NCBI RefSeq assembly: GCF_000620045.1 | Contig: NZ_JHVH01000001.1 | Span: forward strand, 124,001 to 188,000 | Direction: 5' to 3' | Source: Halomonas halodenitrificans DSM 735 | GTDB lineage: Bacteria; Pseudomonadota; Gammaproteobacteria; Pseudomonadales; Halomonadaceae | Length of the DNA stretch: 64,000 nucleotides | In this document: piece after piece, positions 50,708-60,897 of the stretch | Position numbering within the stretch: position 1 is the stretch's first letter | Layout of the letters: each line of letters starts with the position of its first letter | Position numbers and translations under genes: made by a program | Notes under the pieces: generated by a model | Database searches by the model: none | The model's input: only the letters and a program-made list of their open reading frames with translations | What the model was told of the DNA's origin: nothing

Positions 50708-51475
50708 TTGCCGTCTTCCGCGACACGGTCCTGCATATCTGGATGGCTGGCGCTTTTAGGCCTGTTGGTAGTCGCTGGCAAGGTGCAGTCCAACCCCTTC
50801 TACGCACCGCCGCTGCCCGACGAGGACGACCAGGCCTTCAGCGGCAACATCGAACTGGGCTATACCCAGCTGTCTGGAAACACCGACAGCCAGACCCTGA
50901 TCGCAAAGGGCCAGCTCGCCTGGCTAACCGGTAGCTGGACGCATACCCTGCGCGGCGAGGTGCGCAATGTCAGTCGTGACGGCGAGACCAGCGCCGAATA
51001 GTATCTGATGGCCGTCCGCGAGCGTTTTGACCTCCAGGGGCCCCACTACCTCTTTGGTTTCGCTCGCGCAGAGAGGGATCGCTTCAGTGGCTATGACCAT
51101 CAATTCACCACCATCGGCGGTTATGGACGAGACCTGGTCGACGACGAGCGTCACCAACTCTCACTGGAAGCGGGCCCGGGGTATCGCTACGACCGCATCG
51201 AGGAGGGAAAGGGGAACGCCTCTCTAGGCGTGGCATATGGTGCACTGGCCTACGAATGGGCTTTCACGAAGACCTCCAGCCTGAAGCAGGAGCTTTCAAT
51301 GGAGGTCACAGACGACAACACCACTTCACGCTCACTATCGTCGCTTACCGCCCGGCTCAACTCACACCTGGCATTGAAGCTATCCCACGAGATCAAGGAC
51401 ACCTCTCGCCCACCGGCGGACGCCGAGGCGCGCACCGACCACACCACCAGCGCCTCTATTCTCTACGACTGGTAG
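50708..51475 (+). pseudogene. DUF481 outer-membrane protein interrupted by an amber codon
   Basis: One continuous frame encodes a DUF481 (YdiY-like, 'salt-induced outer membrane') protein of about 255 codons, broken once by TAG at 50999-51001. The upstream part has a TTG start at 50708 with AGGAG 8 nt before it, a signal peptide (GWLALLGLLVVAGKVQS) and FSGNIELGYTQLSGNTDSQT. The downstream part, after ETSAE-stop-YLMAVRERFDL, continues the beta-barrel to a terminal aromatic ILYDW. No frameshift and no other damage are visible. CAG to TAG by one transition would explain it. A sequencing error or suppression cannot be excluded. An upstream ATG at 50660 is in frame but has no ribosome binding site. 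Confidence 0.8.
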
Positions 51476-51495
51476 ACCAGCAGCCCACAGATACC

Positions 51496-51519
51496 GACGC
51501 CGGCTCTGCGACCGGCGTC
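51496..51519. terminator. Hairpin between the DUF481 gene and maeB
   Basis: GACGCCGG (51496-51503) and CCGGCGTC (51512-51519) form an 8-bp stem between the convergent genes. There is no T-tract on either side, so termination efficiency is doubtful. Confidence 0.4.
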
Positions 51520-51548
51520 GTCATGAAGAGCGGCGAGCCCACTGAGGT

Positions 51549-52817
51549 TCAGACGCCGTGGACCTCATCCACGGACGCCAGAGGGTAGTGGGAGGGATAG
51601 GGCTTGCGCGCGACGCCGGAGTCAACAGCGGCCTGGGCCACGGCGGACGTCACCCGATCAAGCAGACGCACATCGACCGGCGTGGGAATGATGTAGTCGC
51701 GGCCGAAGCTCATGCTTTTCCTGTCATAGGCCTCGAGCACCGCTTCGGGCACCGGCTCACGCGCCAGGTCCTTGAGTGCATGCACCGCCGCCACCTTCAT
51801 GTCTTCGTTGATGCGGGTAGCGCGGACATCCAGGGCGCCGCGGAAGATGAACGGAAACCCCAGCACGTTGTTGACCTGATTGGGATAGTCCGAACGCCCG
51901 GTGGCCATGATGACATCGTCACGGGTCTGGTGAGCGAGCGCCGGATGAATTTCCGGATCCGGATTGGTGCAGGCGAAGACCACGGGGTTCGGCGCCATCT
52001 TGCGCAGATGGTCGGCACTCATCAGGCCCGGGCCGGAGAGCCCCACGAAGACGTCGGCACCGTCGATGGCATCGTCGAGTGTGCGCTTGTCGGTCTCCAC
52101 GGCGAACATCGCCTTGTACTGATTGAGATCCTCACGCTCATTGTGAATCACACCCTTGCGGTCGAGCATCACGATGTTCTCGGAACGCGCCCCGCAGGAG
52201 ACGAGCAGCTTCATGCAGGCGATGGCCGCTGCACCGGCTCCCATGCAGACAACCTTCGCCTCTGACAGACCCTTGCCGGCGAGCTCCAGGGCGTTGAGCA
52301 TGCCGGCCGCGGTAACGATGGCCGTGCCGTGCTGGTCATCATGGAACACCGGGATGCTGCACTGTTCGATAAGCATCCGCTCGATCTCGAAGCACTCGGG
52401 CGCCTTGATATCCTCGAGGTTGATGCCTCCCCAGGAATCGGCGATGCGGGCAACGGTATCGATAAAGGCCTGAGGGCTCTCGGCATTGACTTCGATATCG
52501 ACGGAGTTGATGCCGGCGAACCGCTTGAACAGCACCCCCTTGCCTTCCATCACCGGCTTGCTGGCCAGCGGCCCCAGGTTGCCCAGGCCCAGAATGGCAC
52601 TGCCATCGGAGATGACCGCCACCAGGTTGCCCTTGCCGGTGTAGCGATAGGCATTTCCCGGGTCTCGAGCGATCTCGCGCACCGGCTCGGCCACGCCAGG
52701 GCTGTAAGCCAACGCCAGGTCCCTGGCGGTTGCGGTGGGTTTGGTCAGCTCGATGGAAAGCTTTCCGGGAATGGGTTTCGCATGGTAATCAAGCGCCGCC
52801 TGTCTTGCGTCAGTCAT
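51549..52817 (-). CDS. NAD(P)-dependent malic enzyme, short form
   Basis: Oxidatively decarboxylates malate to pyruvate. The start is [20 protein letters not shown] (ATG 52815-52817, 422 aa). The malic-enzyme N-terminal domain has [17 protein letters not shown] and metal-site [20 protein letters not shown], and the NAD(P)-binding domain starts [18 protein letters not shown]. It lacks the phosphotransacetylase-like C-terminal domain of MaeB, so its length is that of the short bacterial enzymes. Cofactor preference cannot be read safely. It may cooperate with the oxaloacetate decarboxylase in C4-acid use, but it lies 33 kb away. Confidence 0.94.
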   Translation of the reverse strand: MTDARQAALDYHAKPIPGKLSIELTKPTATARDLALAYSPGVAEPVREIARDPGNAYRYTGKGNLVAVISDGSAILGLGNLGPLASKPVMEGKGVLFKRFAGINSVDIEVNAESPQAFIDTVARIADSWGGINLEDIKAPECFEIERMLIEQCSIPVFHDDQHGTAIVTAAGMLNALELAGKGLSEAKVVCMGAGAAAIACMKLLVSCGARSENIVMLDRKGVIHNEREDLNQYKAMFAVETDKRTLDDAIDGADVFVGLSGPGLMSADHLRKMAPNPVVFACTNPDPEIHPALAHQTRDDVIMATGRSDYPNQVNNVLGFPFIFRGALDVRATRINEDMKVAAVHALKDLAREPVPEAVLEAYDRKSMSFGRDYIIPTPVDVRLLDRVTSAVAQAAVDSGVARKPYPSHYPLASVDEVHGV

Positions 52818-52947
52818 ACTCGAAATCCGTCGGGAGGTGTCGTGTCGAACAAGTATAGAAAAATATTCCACTACTGAACAGAGCCAGGCATCACGCCCCT
52901 TGAGGGCATTCTTGATGCCATGGTTAACACCCTTCCGTGAAAACGCG

Positions 52948-52972
52948 AAAACCCGCCATGGAGGCGGGTTTT
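52948..52972 (-). terminator. Rho-independent terminator of rpmE
   Basis: An ACCCGCC/GGCGGGT stem flanked by AAAA and TTTT (52948-52972) gives a strong hairpin with T-tract on the minus strand, 28 bp after the rpmE stop. It separates rpmE from the malic enzyme gene. Confidence 0.85.
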
Positions 52973-53000
52973 CTAGACGGCTGACCGTAAGCGTTCGAAA

Positions 53001-53213
53001 TCAGCGCTTGAGGGCGGCGCCAAAACGCTTGTTGAAGCGCTCGACGCGACCACCGGTAGTCGCCTGCTTCTGCTTGCCGGTATAGAAGGGATGACACTGG
53101 GAGCAGACGTCCAGCTCCAGGTTACGGCCGGCAGTGGAGCCGACATCGAAGGTGGCGCCGCAGGAGCAGGTCGCACTGATTGTCTTGTATTCGGGGTGGA
53201 TACCTTGTTTCAT
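53001..53213 (-). CDS. rpmE: Large-subunit ribosomal protein bL31 (zinc-binding form)
   Basis: Component of the 50S subunit near the subunit interface. The start is [20 protein letters not shown] (ATG 53211-53213, 70 aa). The zinc ligands C16, C18, C37 and C40 are all present (CSCG and [12 protein letters not shown]), so this is the zinc-containing paralogue. It is a single-gene unit, divergent from priA, as in Pseudomonas. Confidence 0.97.
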   Translation of the reverse strand: MKQGIHPEYKTISATCSCGATFDVGSTAGRNLELDVCSQCHPFYTGKQKQATTGGRVERFNKRFGAALKR

Positions 53214-53399
53214 CTTGAGCCTCGTTGCGCTGTATGCCGCCACCCGATCCTGTGCCGAGCACCGCATACGGTTGTCTATCGTTTGCCGGACACCTGAGCT
53301 AGCGGATGTCGGGCAATCATGGAACTCACCGGGACCCCCGAAACGCCAGCCAGGCGCCGGGGAGCGCCGCATTCTACCAGAGCCATCGCCGGAGGCCAA

Positions 53400-55634
53400 T
53401 TGCCTGAATCACCCGCTCCGCGCGTGCTGCGCGTCGCCATTCCCTCGCCGCTTCACCGCCTCTTTGACTATCGCCCCGCCCGCGAAACGCCGACCTGCGG
53501 CTGGCGACCGGGGCTGCGAGTCCGGGTATCCTTCGGCCGCCGCGAGGTAGTCGGCATCGTGGTGGAGTGCTGCGAACAGAGCGACCTCCCCCTGGCCGAC
53601 CTCAAGCCGGTGACGGCCTGCCTGGACGACGCCCCGCTGCCGAAGGACTGGCTATGGCTGTGCCGCTTCACCGCCCGCTATTACCAGCACCCGCTGGGTG
53701 ACACCCTTCACCAGGCGCTGCCGGTGCTGCTGCGCCAGGGCCGCGCCCTTGCGGCACGCACTCGCGAACGATGGATCCTCACCCCCGCGGGACACGCCAC
53801 CGATAGCGACACCCTGTCTCGCGCCCCGCGCCAGGCGGCCCTGCTGGAGATGCTGCGTCAGCACCCACACGGCCTGGCCAGCCCGGCGATCCTCGCCCAA
53901 TCCTTCAGCCGGGACCAGCTCAAGGCCCTGGCCGCCAAGCATCTTATCGAACGTCACGAAGAACATCGCACCGCCGCTCCCCAGCCCGGTGCCGACCATC
54001 TGCTGGCCGATCCGGCACTGCCGCTCAACCGCGAACAGGCCCATGCTCTCTCGGCCTTGCACGAAGGACTCGATGCCTATCACCCCTGCCTGCTTGACGG
54101 GGTGACCGGAAGCGGCAAGACCGAGGTCTATCTACAATTGATCGAGGCGGTGGTAGGGCGCCACCGCCAGGCGCTGATACTGGTACCCGAGATCGGCCTC
54201 ACTCCCCAGACCCTGACGCGCTTCCGCAAGCGTTTCCGGGTACCGGTAGTGGCGCTGCATTCGGGGCTCACCGACCACGAGCGGCTGGATGCCTGGGAGG
54301 CCGCCGCCAGCGGCAGGGCCCCCATCGTGATCGGTACCCGCTCGGCGATCTTCACCCCCCTGGCCCGCCCCGGGGCGATCATCGTCGACGAGGAACACGA
54401 CGCCTCCTACAAGCAGCAGGACGGACTGCGCTACCATGCCCGGGACCTTGCCGTAGCCCGCGCCCACCGCCACGGCATCCCGCTGCTGCTGGGCAGCGCG
54501 ACCCCGTCGCTCGAGAGCCTGGCCCGTGCCCACCGCGGCGAATGGCGCCACCTGCCACTGACTCGCCGCGCCACTCGCCATGCCCCCGCCAAGCTGGAGC
54601 TGCTCGACCTGCGTGGGCGCCCGCGCCTGGGTGGCCTGGCGCCTCCCGCCCTGGAGGCCATCGCGGAGACGCTCGAGGCCGGCCATCAGGTGCTGGTCTT
54701 CATCAACCGCCGCGGGTTCGCTCCGACCCTGGCCTGTCACGCCTGCGGCTGGCTCGCCGAATGCGATGCCTGCGACGCCCGCATGACCCTGCATCGCCAG
54801 CCCCCACTGCTGGCCTGCCACCACTGCGACCGCCGCCGTGCCCTGCCGGAAAGCTGCCCCGAGTGCAGCAGCATCGATCTGCGCCCACTGGGCAGCGGCA
54901 CGGAGCGTACCGAGGAGACCCTCGCCGAACGCTTCCCCAGAGTGCCGGTACACCGCATCGACCGCGACAGCACTCGACGCCGCGACGCCTTCGAAAAAAC
55001 CCTGACCGAGGTCAGGCGCGGCGAGCCTTGTCTGCTGGTCGGCACTCAGATGCTGGCCAAGGGGCACCATCTGCCCCACGTCACCCTGGTCGTGGTGGTC
55101 AATGCGGACACCGGCCTCTACGCCAGCGACTTCCGCGCCCTGGAACAAGGGGCCCAGCTGCTGGTACAGGTAGCCGGCCGCGCCGGCCGCGCCGCACACC
55201 CCGGCCGGGTGCTGGTCCAGACGATGCATCCCGACGACCCTCATCTGCACCTGCTGGCCGAGCGGGGCTATGCCGCTCTCGCCGACCGACTGCTGGAGGA
55301 GCGTCGCGCAGCCGCGTTGCCACCCTTTCGCTTCCTGGCGTTGCTGCGCCTGGAAGGCGCCAAGGAAGACACCGTCGGAGCGCTGGGCCGACGCGCCGCC
55401 GCCGCCCTGCGCACCTGGCTGAGCGAACGCGGGCTGAGCGTGGACTGCCTGGGCCCGGTGCCGGCGCCCATGGAGCGACGCCAGGGCCGCTATCACCTGC
55501 ATTTGATGCTCGGCGCCGGAAAGCGCAGCGCCCTCCACGAGGCCTGCGCCTGGCTCACCGCCTGGCTGGAGGCCACCCCCGAGGCACGCCGGATACGCTG
55601 GTCGCTGGATATCGACCCCCAGACACTTGCGTAG
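53400..55634 (+). CDS. priA: Primosomal helicase PriA
   Basis: Restarts stalled replication forks by loading the replisome; a 3' to 5' helicase. I choose a TTG start at 53400, preceded by GGAGG at 5 nt, giving 744 aa beginning [20 protein letters not shown]. The longer ATG form (53319) adds 27 residues unlike the family. Walker A is [13 protein letters not shown], and the helicase motif is [14 protein letters not shown]. The zinc cysteines are [13 protein letters not shown] and [17 protein letters not shown]. It precedes argS by 151 bp. Confidence 0.95.
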   Translation: MPESPAPRVLRVAIPSPLHRLFDYRPARETPTCGWRPGLRVRVSFGRREVVGIVVECCEQSDLPLADLKPVTACLDDAPLPKDWLWLCRFTARYYQHPLGDTLHQALPVLLRQGRALAARTRERWILTPAGHATDSDTLSRAPRQAALLEMLRQHPHGLASPAILAQSFSRDQLKALAAKHLIERHEEHRTAAPQPGADHLLADPALPLNREQAHALSALHEGLDAYHPCLLDGVTGSGKTEVYLQLIEAVVGRHRQALILVPEIGLTPQTLTRFRKRFRVPVVALHSGLTDHERLDAWEAAASGRAPIVIGTRSAIFTPLARPGAIIVDEEHDASYKQQDGLRYHARDLAVARAHRHGIPLLLGSATPSLESLARAHRGEWRHLPLTRRATRHAPAKLELLDLRGRPRLGGLAPPALEAIAETLEAGHQVLVFINRRGFAPTLACHACGWLAECDACDARMTLHRQPPLLACHHCDRRRALPESCPECSSIDLRPLGSGTERTEETLAERFPRVPVHRIDRDSTRRRDAFEKTLTEVRRGEPCLLVGTQMLAKGHHLPHVTLVVVVNADTGLYASDFRALEQGAQLLVQVAGRAGRAAHPGRVLVQTMHPDDPHLHLLAERGYAALADRLLEERRAAALPPFRFLALLRLEGAKEDTVGALGRRAAAALRTWLSERGLSVDCLGPVPAPMERRQGRYHLHLMLGAGKRSALHEACAWLTAWLEATPEARRIRWSLDIDPQTLA

Positions 55635-55785
55635 CCCGGTCGGGCTTTAAAGCCGCCCCACAATTGCCGATAATGGCCGGCCATGCCCATTCAGGGCTCC
55701 GTTTCCATGCCTACGCCGGGCCGAGCGCAGCGTATCGCCGGTTCATCGGCCGCTTATCCCGACGCCACAGGACATCCAACGCCCC

Positions 55786-57471
55786 ATGAAAGAGACCATC
55801 GTTGCGCTGCTCGAGGACGCCCTCGAATCCCTCAGGCAGCAGGGCGTACTGCCCGCCGAACTCGCCCCGGCCATCAAGGTCGACCCGACCAAGGACAAGG
55901 CCCACGGCGACTACGCCACCAACCTGGCGCTAATGTTGGCCAAGCCGGCCGGCCGCAAGCCTCGCGAGCTGGCCGACGCCCTGGTGGACGCACTACCCGC
56001 GAGCCAGGCGGTCAGCCGGGTCGAGATCGCCGGCCCCGGCTTCATCAATTTCTTTGCCGCCACCGACGCCGCCGCCCAGGTGGTTCGCCAGGTGCTCGAT
56101 TCGGGCGACGCCTATGGCCGCAGCCTCACCGGTCAGGGGCAGAAGGTGCAGGTGGAGTTCGTCTCCGCCAACCCCACCGGGCCGCTGCACGTCGGCCACG
56201 GTCGCGGTGCCGCCATCGGCGACTGCCTGTGCCGCCTGCTCGAGGCCACCGGCTATGATGTGACCCGCGAGTTCTACTACAACGACGCCGGCGCCCAGAT
56301 CACCAACCTGGCACTCTCGGTCCAGGCACGGGCCAAGGGAATCGGCCCCGAGGATGAGGGTTGGCCGACGGACGGCTATCGCGGCGGCTATATCGTCGAT
56401 GTGGCCAACGCCTATCTGGCCGGCGAGACCGTGCACGCCGACGACCGCCACGTCACCGCCCAGGCCGATTCGAACGACCTGGAGGCCATCCAGGCGTTTG
56501 CCGTGGCCTATCTGCGCCGCGAGCAGGACCTCGACCTCAAGGCCTTCGGCGTTAACTTCGATGTCTATTACCTGGAGTCCTCGCTGTACCGGGACGGCAA
56601 GGTAGAGGCCGCCGTCGAGCGCCTCATCGAGAAGGGCCATACCTACGAGCAGGATGGCGCCCTGTGGCTGCGCACCACCGATTTCGGTGACGACAAGGAC
56701 CGGGTGATGCGCAAGACCGACGGGCAGTACACCTACTTCCTGCCCGATGTCGCCTACCATCTCGACAAGTGGCGGCGCGGCTTCACCACGGTGATCGACG
56801 AGCAGGGTGCCGACCATCATTCCACCGTGACCCGGGTGCGCGCCGGCCTGCAGGCCCTGGAGGCCGGCATCCCCCAGGGCTGGCCCGACTATGTGCTGCA
56901 CCAGATGGTCATGGTCACCCGCTCCGGCGTGGAGGTAAAACTCTCCAAGCGTGCCGGCAGCTACGTGACCGTGCGCGACCTGATCGACGAGGTAGGCCGT
57001 GACGCGACGCGCTTCTTCCTGGCCGCTCGCCGGGCGGACTCTCAGCTCACCTTCGATATCGATCTGGCCCGCTCGCAGTCCAACGACAACCCGGTCTATT
57101 ACGTGCAATACGCCCACGCCCGGGTCTGCAGCGTCGAACGTCGCGCCCAGAGCGACGGCCTGACCTTCGACCATGCCCAGGCCATGGACAGCCTGGGCCG
57201 CCTGGAGGCAGACCAGGAGAAGGCCCTGATGAACCGCCTGGCCCGCTTCCCCGACGCCGTGGCCCATGCCGCCGCCGCCCGCGAACCTCAGCAGATTGCC
57301 CAGTACCTTCACGACCTGGCCGCCGATTTCCACACCTGCTACAACGCGGTCAAGGTGATGGTCGAGGACGATGCCCTGCGCAACGCCCGCCTGGCCCTGG
57401 GCCTGGCTACACGCCAGGTGCTGCGCAACGGACTGGAGCTGATGGGAGTCGGCGCCCCGGAGGAAATGTAA
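55786..57471 (+). CDS. argS: Arginine-tRNA ligase
   Basis: Class I synthetase that charges tRNA-Arg. The protein has 561 aa. The N-terminal Add-1 domain (about 1-110) is followed by the HIGH-type motif in [20 protein letters not shown]. The KMSKS-like segment is [18 protein letters not shown], and a C-terminal anticodon-binding helical domain (DALRP) ends the protein. It is 3 bp upstream of the SPOR-domain gene, suggesting co-transcription. Confidence 0.98.
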   Translation: MKETIVALLEDALESLRQQGVLPAELAPAIKVDPTKDKAHGDYATNLALMLAKPAGRKPRELADALVDALPASQAVSRVEIAGPGFINFFAATDAAAQVVRQVLDSGDAYGRSLTGQGQKVQVEFVSANPTGPLHVGHGRGAAIGDCLCRLLEATGYDVTREFYYNDAGAQITNLALSVQARAKGIGPEDEGWPTDGYRGGYIVDVANAYLAGETVHADDRHVTAQADSNDLEAIQAFAVAYLRREQDLDLKAFGVNFDVYYLESSLYRDGKVEAAVERLIEKGHTYEQDGALWLRTTDFGDDKDRVMRKTDGQYTYFLPDVAYHLDKWRRGFTTVIDEQGADHHSTVTRVRAGLQALEAGIPQGWPDYVLHQMVMVTRSGVEVKLSKRAGSYVTVRDLIDEVGRDATRFFLAARRADSQLTFDIDLARSQSNDNPVYYVQYAHARVCSVERRAQSDGLTFDHAQAMDSLGRLEADQEKALMNRLARFPDAVAHAAAAREPQQIAQYLHDLAADFHTCYNAVKVMVEDDALRNARLALGLATRQVLRNGLELMGVGAPEEM

Positions 57472-57474
57472 ACC

Positions 57475-58227
57475 ATGGCGACTCGCAAACAACCGCAAAA
57501 GAAGCGCGGCGCCACCAACAGCCGGCGCCAGCCCAGCAAGAAGGCCCGCCGCGAATGGCGCCTGCCAGGCTGGGTATGGGGCCTGGCGGGCCTGGTTGCC
57601 GGCTTCCTGCTCTCGCAACATCAGCACGGGGTGGCGCCCTGGCAGGTCGAGGACTCACCGCTGGCCACGGTATTGCCGCATGACACCTCGCCGGAGAGCA
57701 AGCCCAAAGCTCCCGCCGAGCCCAGCGAGCCACCGATGCCGACCTTCGAGTTCTACACCCTGCTACCGGAGTCCGAGGTGATCGCCCCCGATGGTGAAAT
57801 GCCGCCCTCCACGGCGACCCCGCCGCCACCGCCGGAGACGGCATCGACTGACGAGGACGCGTCGTCTTCCACCGACGACCCCATCGCCGAGGTGATCGCC
57901 GCCAACCTGGCCAGTGACCGCCAGGCCGAATCTCGGCAAGCCGCGTCGTCATCCCGGCAGCAGAGCACTCCCGCCACCAGCGCCTCGGGGCAGCGTTACA
58001 TGCTCCAGGCTGCCTCCTTTCGCGAGGCCGGCGATGCTCGGCAGCTGCGCGGCCGGCTGCGCGACTTCGGCCTGCTGGCCCAGGTCAGCGAGGTCAAGGC
58101 CGGAGGCGGCCAGACCTGGCACCGTGTCCAGGTGGGCCCCTACGAGGACCGTCGCGAGATATCCCGGGCCCAGGACCTGATGGTCACCCAGGGCATAGAA
58201 CCTCTGCTTATTCAGCTCAACGACTGA
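57475..58227 (+). CDS. SPOR-domain cell division protein (FtsN-like)
   Basis: Bitopic envelope protein that binds denuded septal peptidoglycan through its C-terminal SPOR domain. The protein has 250 aa: a very basic cytoplasmic tail (residues 1-30), one membrane helix (WVWGLAGLVAGFLLSQ, about 33-48), a long Pro/Ser/Thr/Glu-rich periplasmic linker and a SPOR domain (about 173-250) beginning RYMLQAASFREAGDARQLRG. The position between argS and hslV matches the FtsN-like gene of Pseudomonas and other gammaproteobacteria, but FtsN identity cannot be settled from sequence alone. A GGAGG precedes the ATG. Confidence 0.85.
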   Translation: MATRKQPQKKRGATNSRRQPSKKARREWRLPGWVWGLAGLVAGFLLSQHQHGVAPWQVEDSPLATVLPHDTSPESKPKAPAEPSEPPMPTFEFYTLLPESEVIAPDGEMPPSTATPPPPPETASTDEDASSSTDDPIAEVIAANLASDRQAESRQAASSSRQQSTPATSASGQRYMLQAASFREAGDARQLRGRLRDFGLLAQVSEVKAGGGQTWHRVQVGPYEDRREISRAQDLMVTQGIEPLLIQLND

Positions 58228-58256
58228 ACCGACCCTCTCTGCCCACACGTTGACCG

Positions 58257-58284
58257 CTTGAATTCTTGACGGCACGCCCGCACC
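58257..58284 (+). promoter_or_regulatory. Candidate sigma-32 heat-shock promoter of hslVU
   Basis: CTTGAAT (58257-58263) and, after 13 bp, CCCGCACC (58277-58284) resemble the sigma-32 pattern CTTGAAA-N11-16-CCCCATNT. The -35 fits well, the -10 only partly. The location before a known heat-shock operon supports it. Confidence 0.42.
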
Positions 58285-58308
58285 TATTCCTCCCAGACAG
58301 ATTCGTTA

Positions 58309-58327
58309 CGGCGCCCGTCGGGCGCCG
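58309..58327 (+). terminator. GC-rich hairpin in the hslV leader
   Basis: CGGCGCCC and GGGCGCCG with a 3-nt loop form an 8-bp stem 46 bp before the hslV ATG. There is no T-tract. It may end the upstream transcript partly or stabilise the hslVU leader, as a 5' stem-loop does in E. coli. Confidence 0.4.
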
Positions 58328-58372
58328 AAAGTCATCGGGAGCCGTTCACCCGCTCCCATAAGGAGTTCCTCC

Positions 58373-58906
58373 ATGACCACGATCGTATCCGTGCGCCGCG
58401 GTGAGCAGGTATCGCTGGCCGGCGACGGCCAGGTGTCGCTGGGCAACACCGTAATGAAGGGCAACGCCAGCAAGGTGCGTCGCCTCTATCGCGGCGAGGT
58501 GCTGGCAGGCTTCGCCGGCGGTACCGCCGATGCCTTCACCCTCTTCGAGCGGTTCGAGGCGCAGCTGGAGAAATACCAGGGCAACCTGGTCAAGGCCGCC
58601 GTGGAACTGGCCAAGGAGTGGCGTACCGACCGCGCCCTGCGCCGGCTGGAAGCGCTGCTTGCCGTGGCCAACAAGGACGCCTCGCTGATTATCACCGGCA
58701 ACGGCGATGTGCTGGAACCCGAGGGCGGCATCATCGCCATTGGCTCCGGTGGCAACTACGCCCTGGCTGCGGCGCGTGCCCTGCTCGCGAACACCGACCT
58801 GGGGGCCCGCGAGATCACCGAGAAGTCGCTCGCGATTGCCGGCGATATCTGTGTGTTCACCAATCATAACGTCACCCTCGAGGAACTGCCTGCCAAGGCA
58901 GGCTAA
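58373..58906 (+). CDS. hslV: ATP-dependent protease subunit HslV
   Basis: Threonine protease of the HslUV (ClpYQ) complex. The protein has 177 aa. After removal of Met1 the catalytic nucleophile is Thr2 in [20 protein letters not shown], with the conserved [15 protein letters not shown] and [18 protein letters not shown] strong AAGGAG precedes it. It is followed by hslU after 10 bp; the pair forms a heat-shock operon. Confidence 0.98.
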   Translation: MTTIVSVRRGEQVSLAGDGQVSLGNTVMKGNASKVRRLYRGEVLAGFAGGTADAFTLFERFEAQLEKYQGNLVKAAVELAKEWRTDRALRRLEALLAVANKDASLIITGNGDVLEPEGGIIAIGSGGNYALAAARALLANTDLGAREITEKSLAIAGDICVFTNHNVTLEELPAKAG

Positions 58907-58916
58907 GGCCGACACC

Positions 58917-60239
58917 ATGACCCAGATGACCCCCCGCGAGATCGTCCACGCCCTGGACCAGTACATCATCGGCCAGCAGGACGCCAAGCGCGCCGTCGCC
59001 GTTGCCCTGCGCAACCGCTGGCGGCGCATGCAGCTCGAAGGCGACCTGCGCCAGGAAGTGACACCCAAGAACATCCTGATGATCGGCCCCACCGGCGTCG
59101 GCAAGACCGAAATCGCCCGCCGGCTGGCCAGGCTCGCCCGCGCGCCCTTCATCAAGGTCGAAGCCACCAAGTTTACCGAAGTGGGCTATGTGGGCCGCGA
59201 TGTGGAGTCGATCGTGCGCGACCTCACCGAGGCCGCCATCAAGCTGGTCCGCGAGCAGGCCAAGGAGGAAGTCGGCCACCGCGCCGAAGATGCCGCCGAG
59301 GAGCGCATCCTGGATGCCCTGCTGCCCCCGCCCCGCGGCCAGGAGGATGAGCCCCGCCAGGACAGCTCCACGCGCCAGGTCTTTCGCAAGAAACTGCGCG
59401 AGGGACAGCTCGATGACAAGGAGATCGATATCGAGGTCTCTCAACAGGGGCCCAATGTCGACATCGCGACCCCGCCGGGCATGGAGGAAATGACCAATCA
59501 GCTGCAGAGCCTGTTCTCGGGCATGGGCAAGCAGAAGACCGAGTCACGCCGTGTGGCGGTCAAGGATGCCTTCGCCCTGCTGCGTGACGAGGAGGCCGGC
59601 AAGCTGGTCAACGAGGAGGAAATCAAGGCCCGCGCCATCGAGTCGGTGGAGCAGAATGGCATCGTCTTCCTCGACGAGATCGACAAGGTCTGCAAGGGCG
59701 GCGGCCAGTCCAGCGGTGGCGAAGTCTCCCGCGAGGGCGTGCAGCGCGACCTGCTGCCGCTGATCGAGGGTTCCTCGGTCTCCACCAAGTACGGCATCGT
59801 CAAGACCGATCATGTGCTGTTCATCGCCTCCGGTGCCTTCCACCTGTCGCGCCCGTCAGACCTGATCCCCGAGCTGCAGGGCCGCCTGCCGATTCGTGTC
59901 GAGCTCAATGCCCTGACCCCGGACGACTTCAAGCGCATCCTCACCGAACCCTCCGCGGCGCTGACCAAGCAGTACCAGGCGTTGTTGAACACCGAAGGGC
60001 TGGAGGTCGCCTTTACCGATGACGGCATCGAGCGCATCGCCGAAATCGCCTGGAAGGTCAACGAAGGCACCGAGAACATCGGCGCGCGTCGCCTGCACAC
60101 CGTGATGGAGCGTCTGCTGGAGGAAGCCTCCTTCCAGGGCAGCGATATCGGCTCCCCGCTGACCATCGACGCCGCCTATGTCGACTCCCAGCTCGGCGAG
60201 CTGGCCATGGACGAGGACCTGTCTCGGTATATCCTGTAA
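58917..60239 (+). CDS. hslU: HslU unfoldase ATPase
   Basis: AAA+ ring that unfolds substrates and feeds them to HslV. The start [20 protein letters not shown] (ATG 58917, 440 aa) fits the family; the frame stays open upstream through hslV. Walker A is GPTGVGKTE (57-65), the pore loop is GYVGRDV, the I-domain spans about 110-235, Walker B is IVFLDEIDK and the C-terminal tail ends LSRYIL, which inserts into HslV. Confidence 0.98.
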   Translation: MTQMTPREIVHALDQYIIGQQDAKRAVAVALRNRWRRMQLEGDLRQEVTPKNILMIGPTGVGKTEIARRLARLARAPFIKVEATKFTEVGYVGRDVESIVRDLTEAAIKLVREQAKEEVGHRAEDAAEERILDALLPPPRGQEDEPRQDSSTRQVFRKKLREGQLDDKEIDIEVSQQGPNVDIATPPGMEEMTNQLQSLFSGMGKQKTESRRVAVKDAFALLRDEEAGKLVNEEEIKARAIESVEQNGIVFLDEIDKVCKGGGQSSGGEVSREGVQRDLLPLIEGSSVSTKYGIVKTDHVLFIASGAFHLSRPSDLIPELQGRLPIRVELNALTPDDFKRILTEPSAALTKQYQALLNTEGLEVAFTDDGIERIAEIAWKVNEGTENIGARRLHTVMERLLEEASFQGSDIGSPLTIDAAYVDSQLGELAMDEDLSRYIL

Positions 60240-60247
60240 ACCCAGCC

Positions 60248-60390
60248 GTAAGCTTTACGCGATAAGCTGTAAGCCCCCCGATGGCGCAGCCCTGATAGCA
60301 TGACGAGCACAGAGCTGCGCCACGGTAAGGCGTTACGAGCCAGGGCTAGCCGAAGTCCACTTACAGCTTAAAGCTTACAGCTTAACGCGC
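60248..60390. repeat. Palindromic intergenic element (MITE/REP-like)
   Basis: A 132-bp core is bounded by inverted repeats CGCGATAAGCTGTAAGC (60258-60274) and GCTTACAGCTTAACGCG (60373-60389), which match at 16 of 17 positions. Extra copies of CTTACAGCTTA or AAGCTTTACG lie beside each end. Inside is a second inverted repeat TGGCGCAG/CTGCGCCA (60282-60289 and 60315-60322). There is no coding frame. The element fills the hslU-DUF971 gap. Confidence 0.7.
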
Positions 60391-60418
60391 CGGGCGAAGC
60401 CCGGTACCGGAGGCGCTT

Positions 60419-60802
60419 ATGCCAGCCCCTATTCCCACCAATGTCCACTACCACCGCAAGGCTCGCGAGCTGGAGCTCGGCTATGCCGATGGCCAAAGCT
60501 ACCGGCTCGCCATCGAATACCTGAGGGTCTTCTCTCCCTCCGCCTCGGTACGCGGCCACGGCAAGGGCCAGGAGACCCTGCAGACGGGCCAGAAATTCGT
60601 CGGCCTCAAGGACATCACGCCTGTCGGCCGCTATGCCCTCAAGCTGCATTTCGACGACGGCCATGACAGCGGCCTGTTCAGCTGGGACTACCTGTGGTGG
60701 TTGATCAACCACCGCGAGTCCAACTGGGCCGATTACCTGCAGCGCCTGGAAGCGGCCGGCGCCAGCCGCGAGCCGTTGGGAATAGAAATCAAGCAGCTCT
60801 AA
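60419..60802 (+). CDS. DUF971 domain protein
   Basis: A 127-aa protein of a conserved family of unknown function (gamma-butyrobetaine hydroxylase N-terminal-like fold). Visible features are IPTNVHYHRKARELELGYAD, a conserved FVGLKDITPVGRYALKLHFD and the aromatic GLFSWDYLWWL. In bigger proteins this fold precedes oxygenase domains, but here it stands alone. It follows hslU, as in Pseudomonas; the polyhydroxyalkanoate genes found after it there are missing here and ubiE follows after 95 bp. Confidence 0.85.
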   Translation: MPAPIPTNVHYHRKARELELGYADGQSYRLAIEYLRVFSPSASVRGHGKGQETLQTGQKFVGLKDITPVGRYALKLHFDDGHDSGLFSWDYLWWLINHRESNWADYLQRLEAAGASREPLGIEIKQL

Positions 60803-60897
60803 CCCCCGTCAAGACAATCGCCGCCGCGGAAGGCTACAATGTCGCCCATTCGAGGCCTTGACCTCGCCCCCATGCAGCGATTCGGGAGCCCCATCGC

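Noticed and set aside
50999..51001. Programmed recoding (readthrough or pyrrolysine) at the DUF481 amber codon
   Set aside because: The context (GAA TAG TAT) has no known readthrough signal, and no stem-loop or recoding machinery is seen. A simple nonsense mutation is the economical reading.
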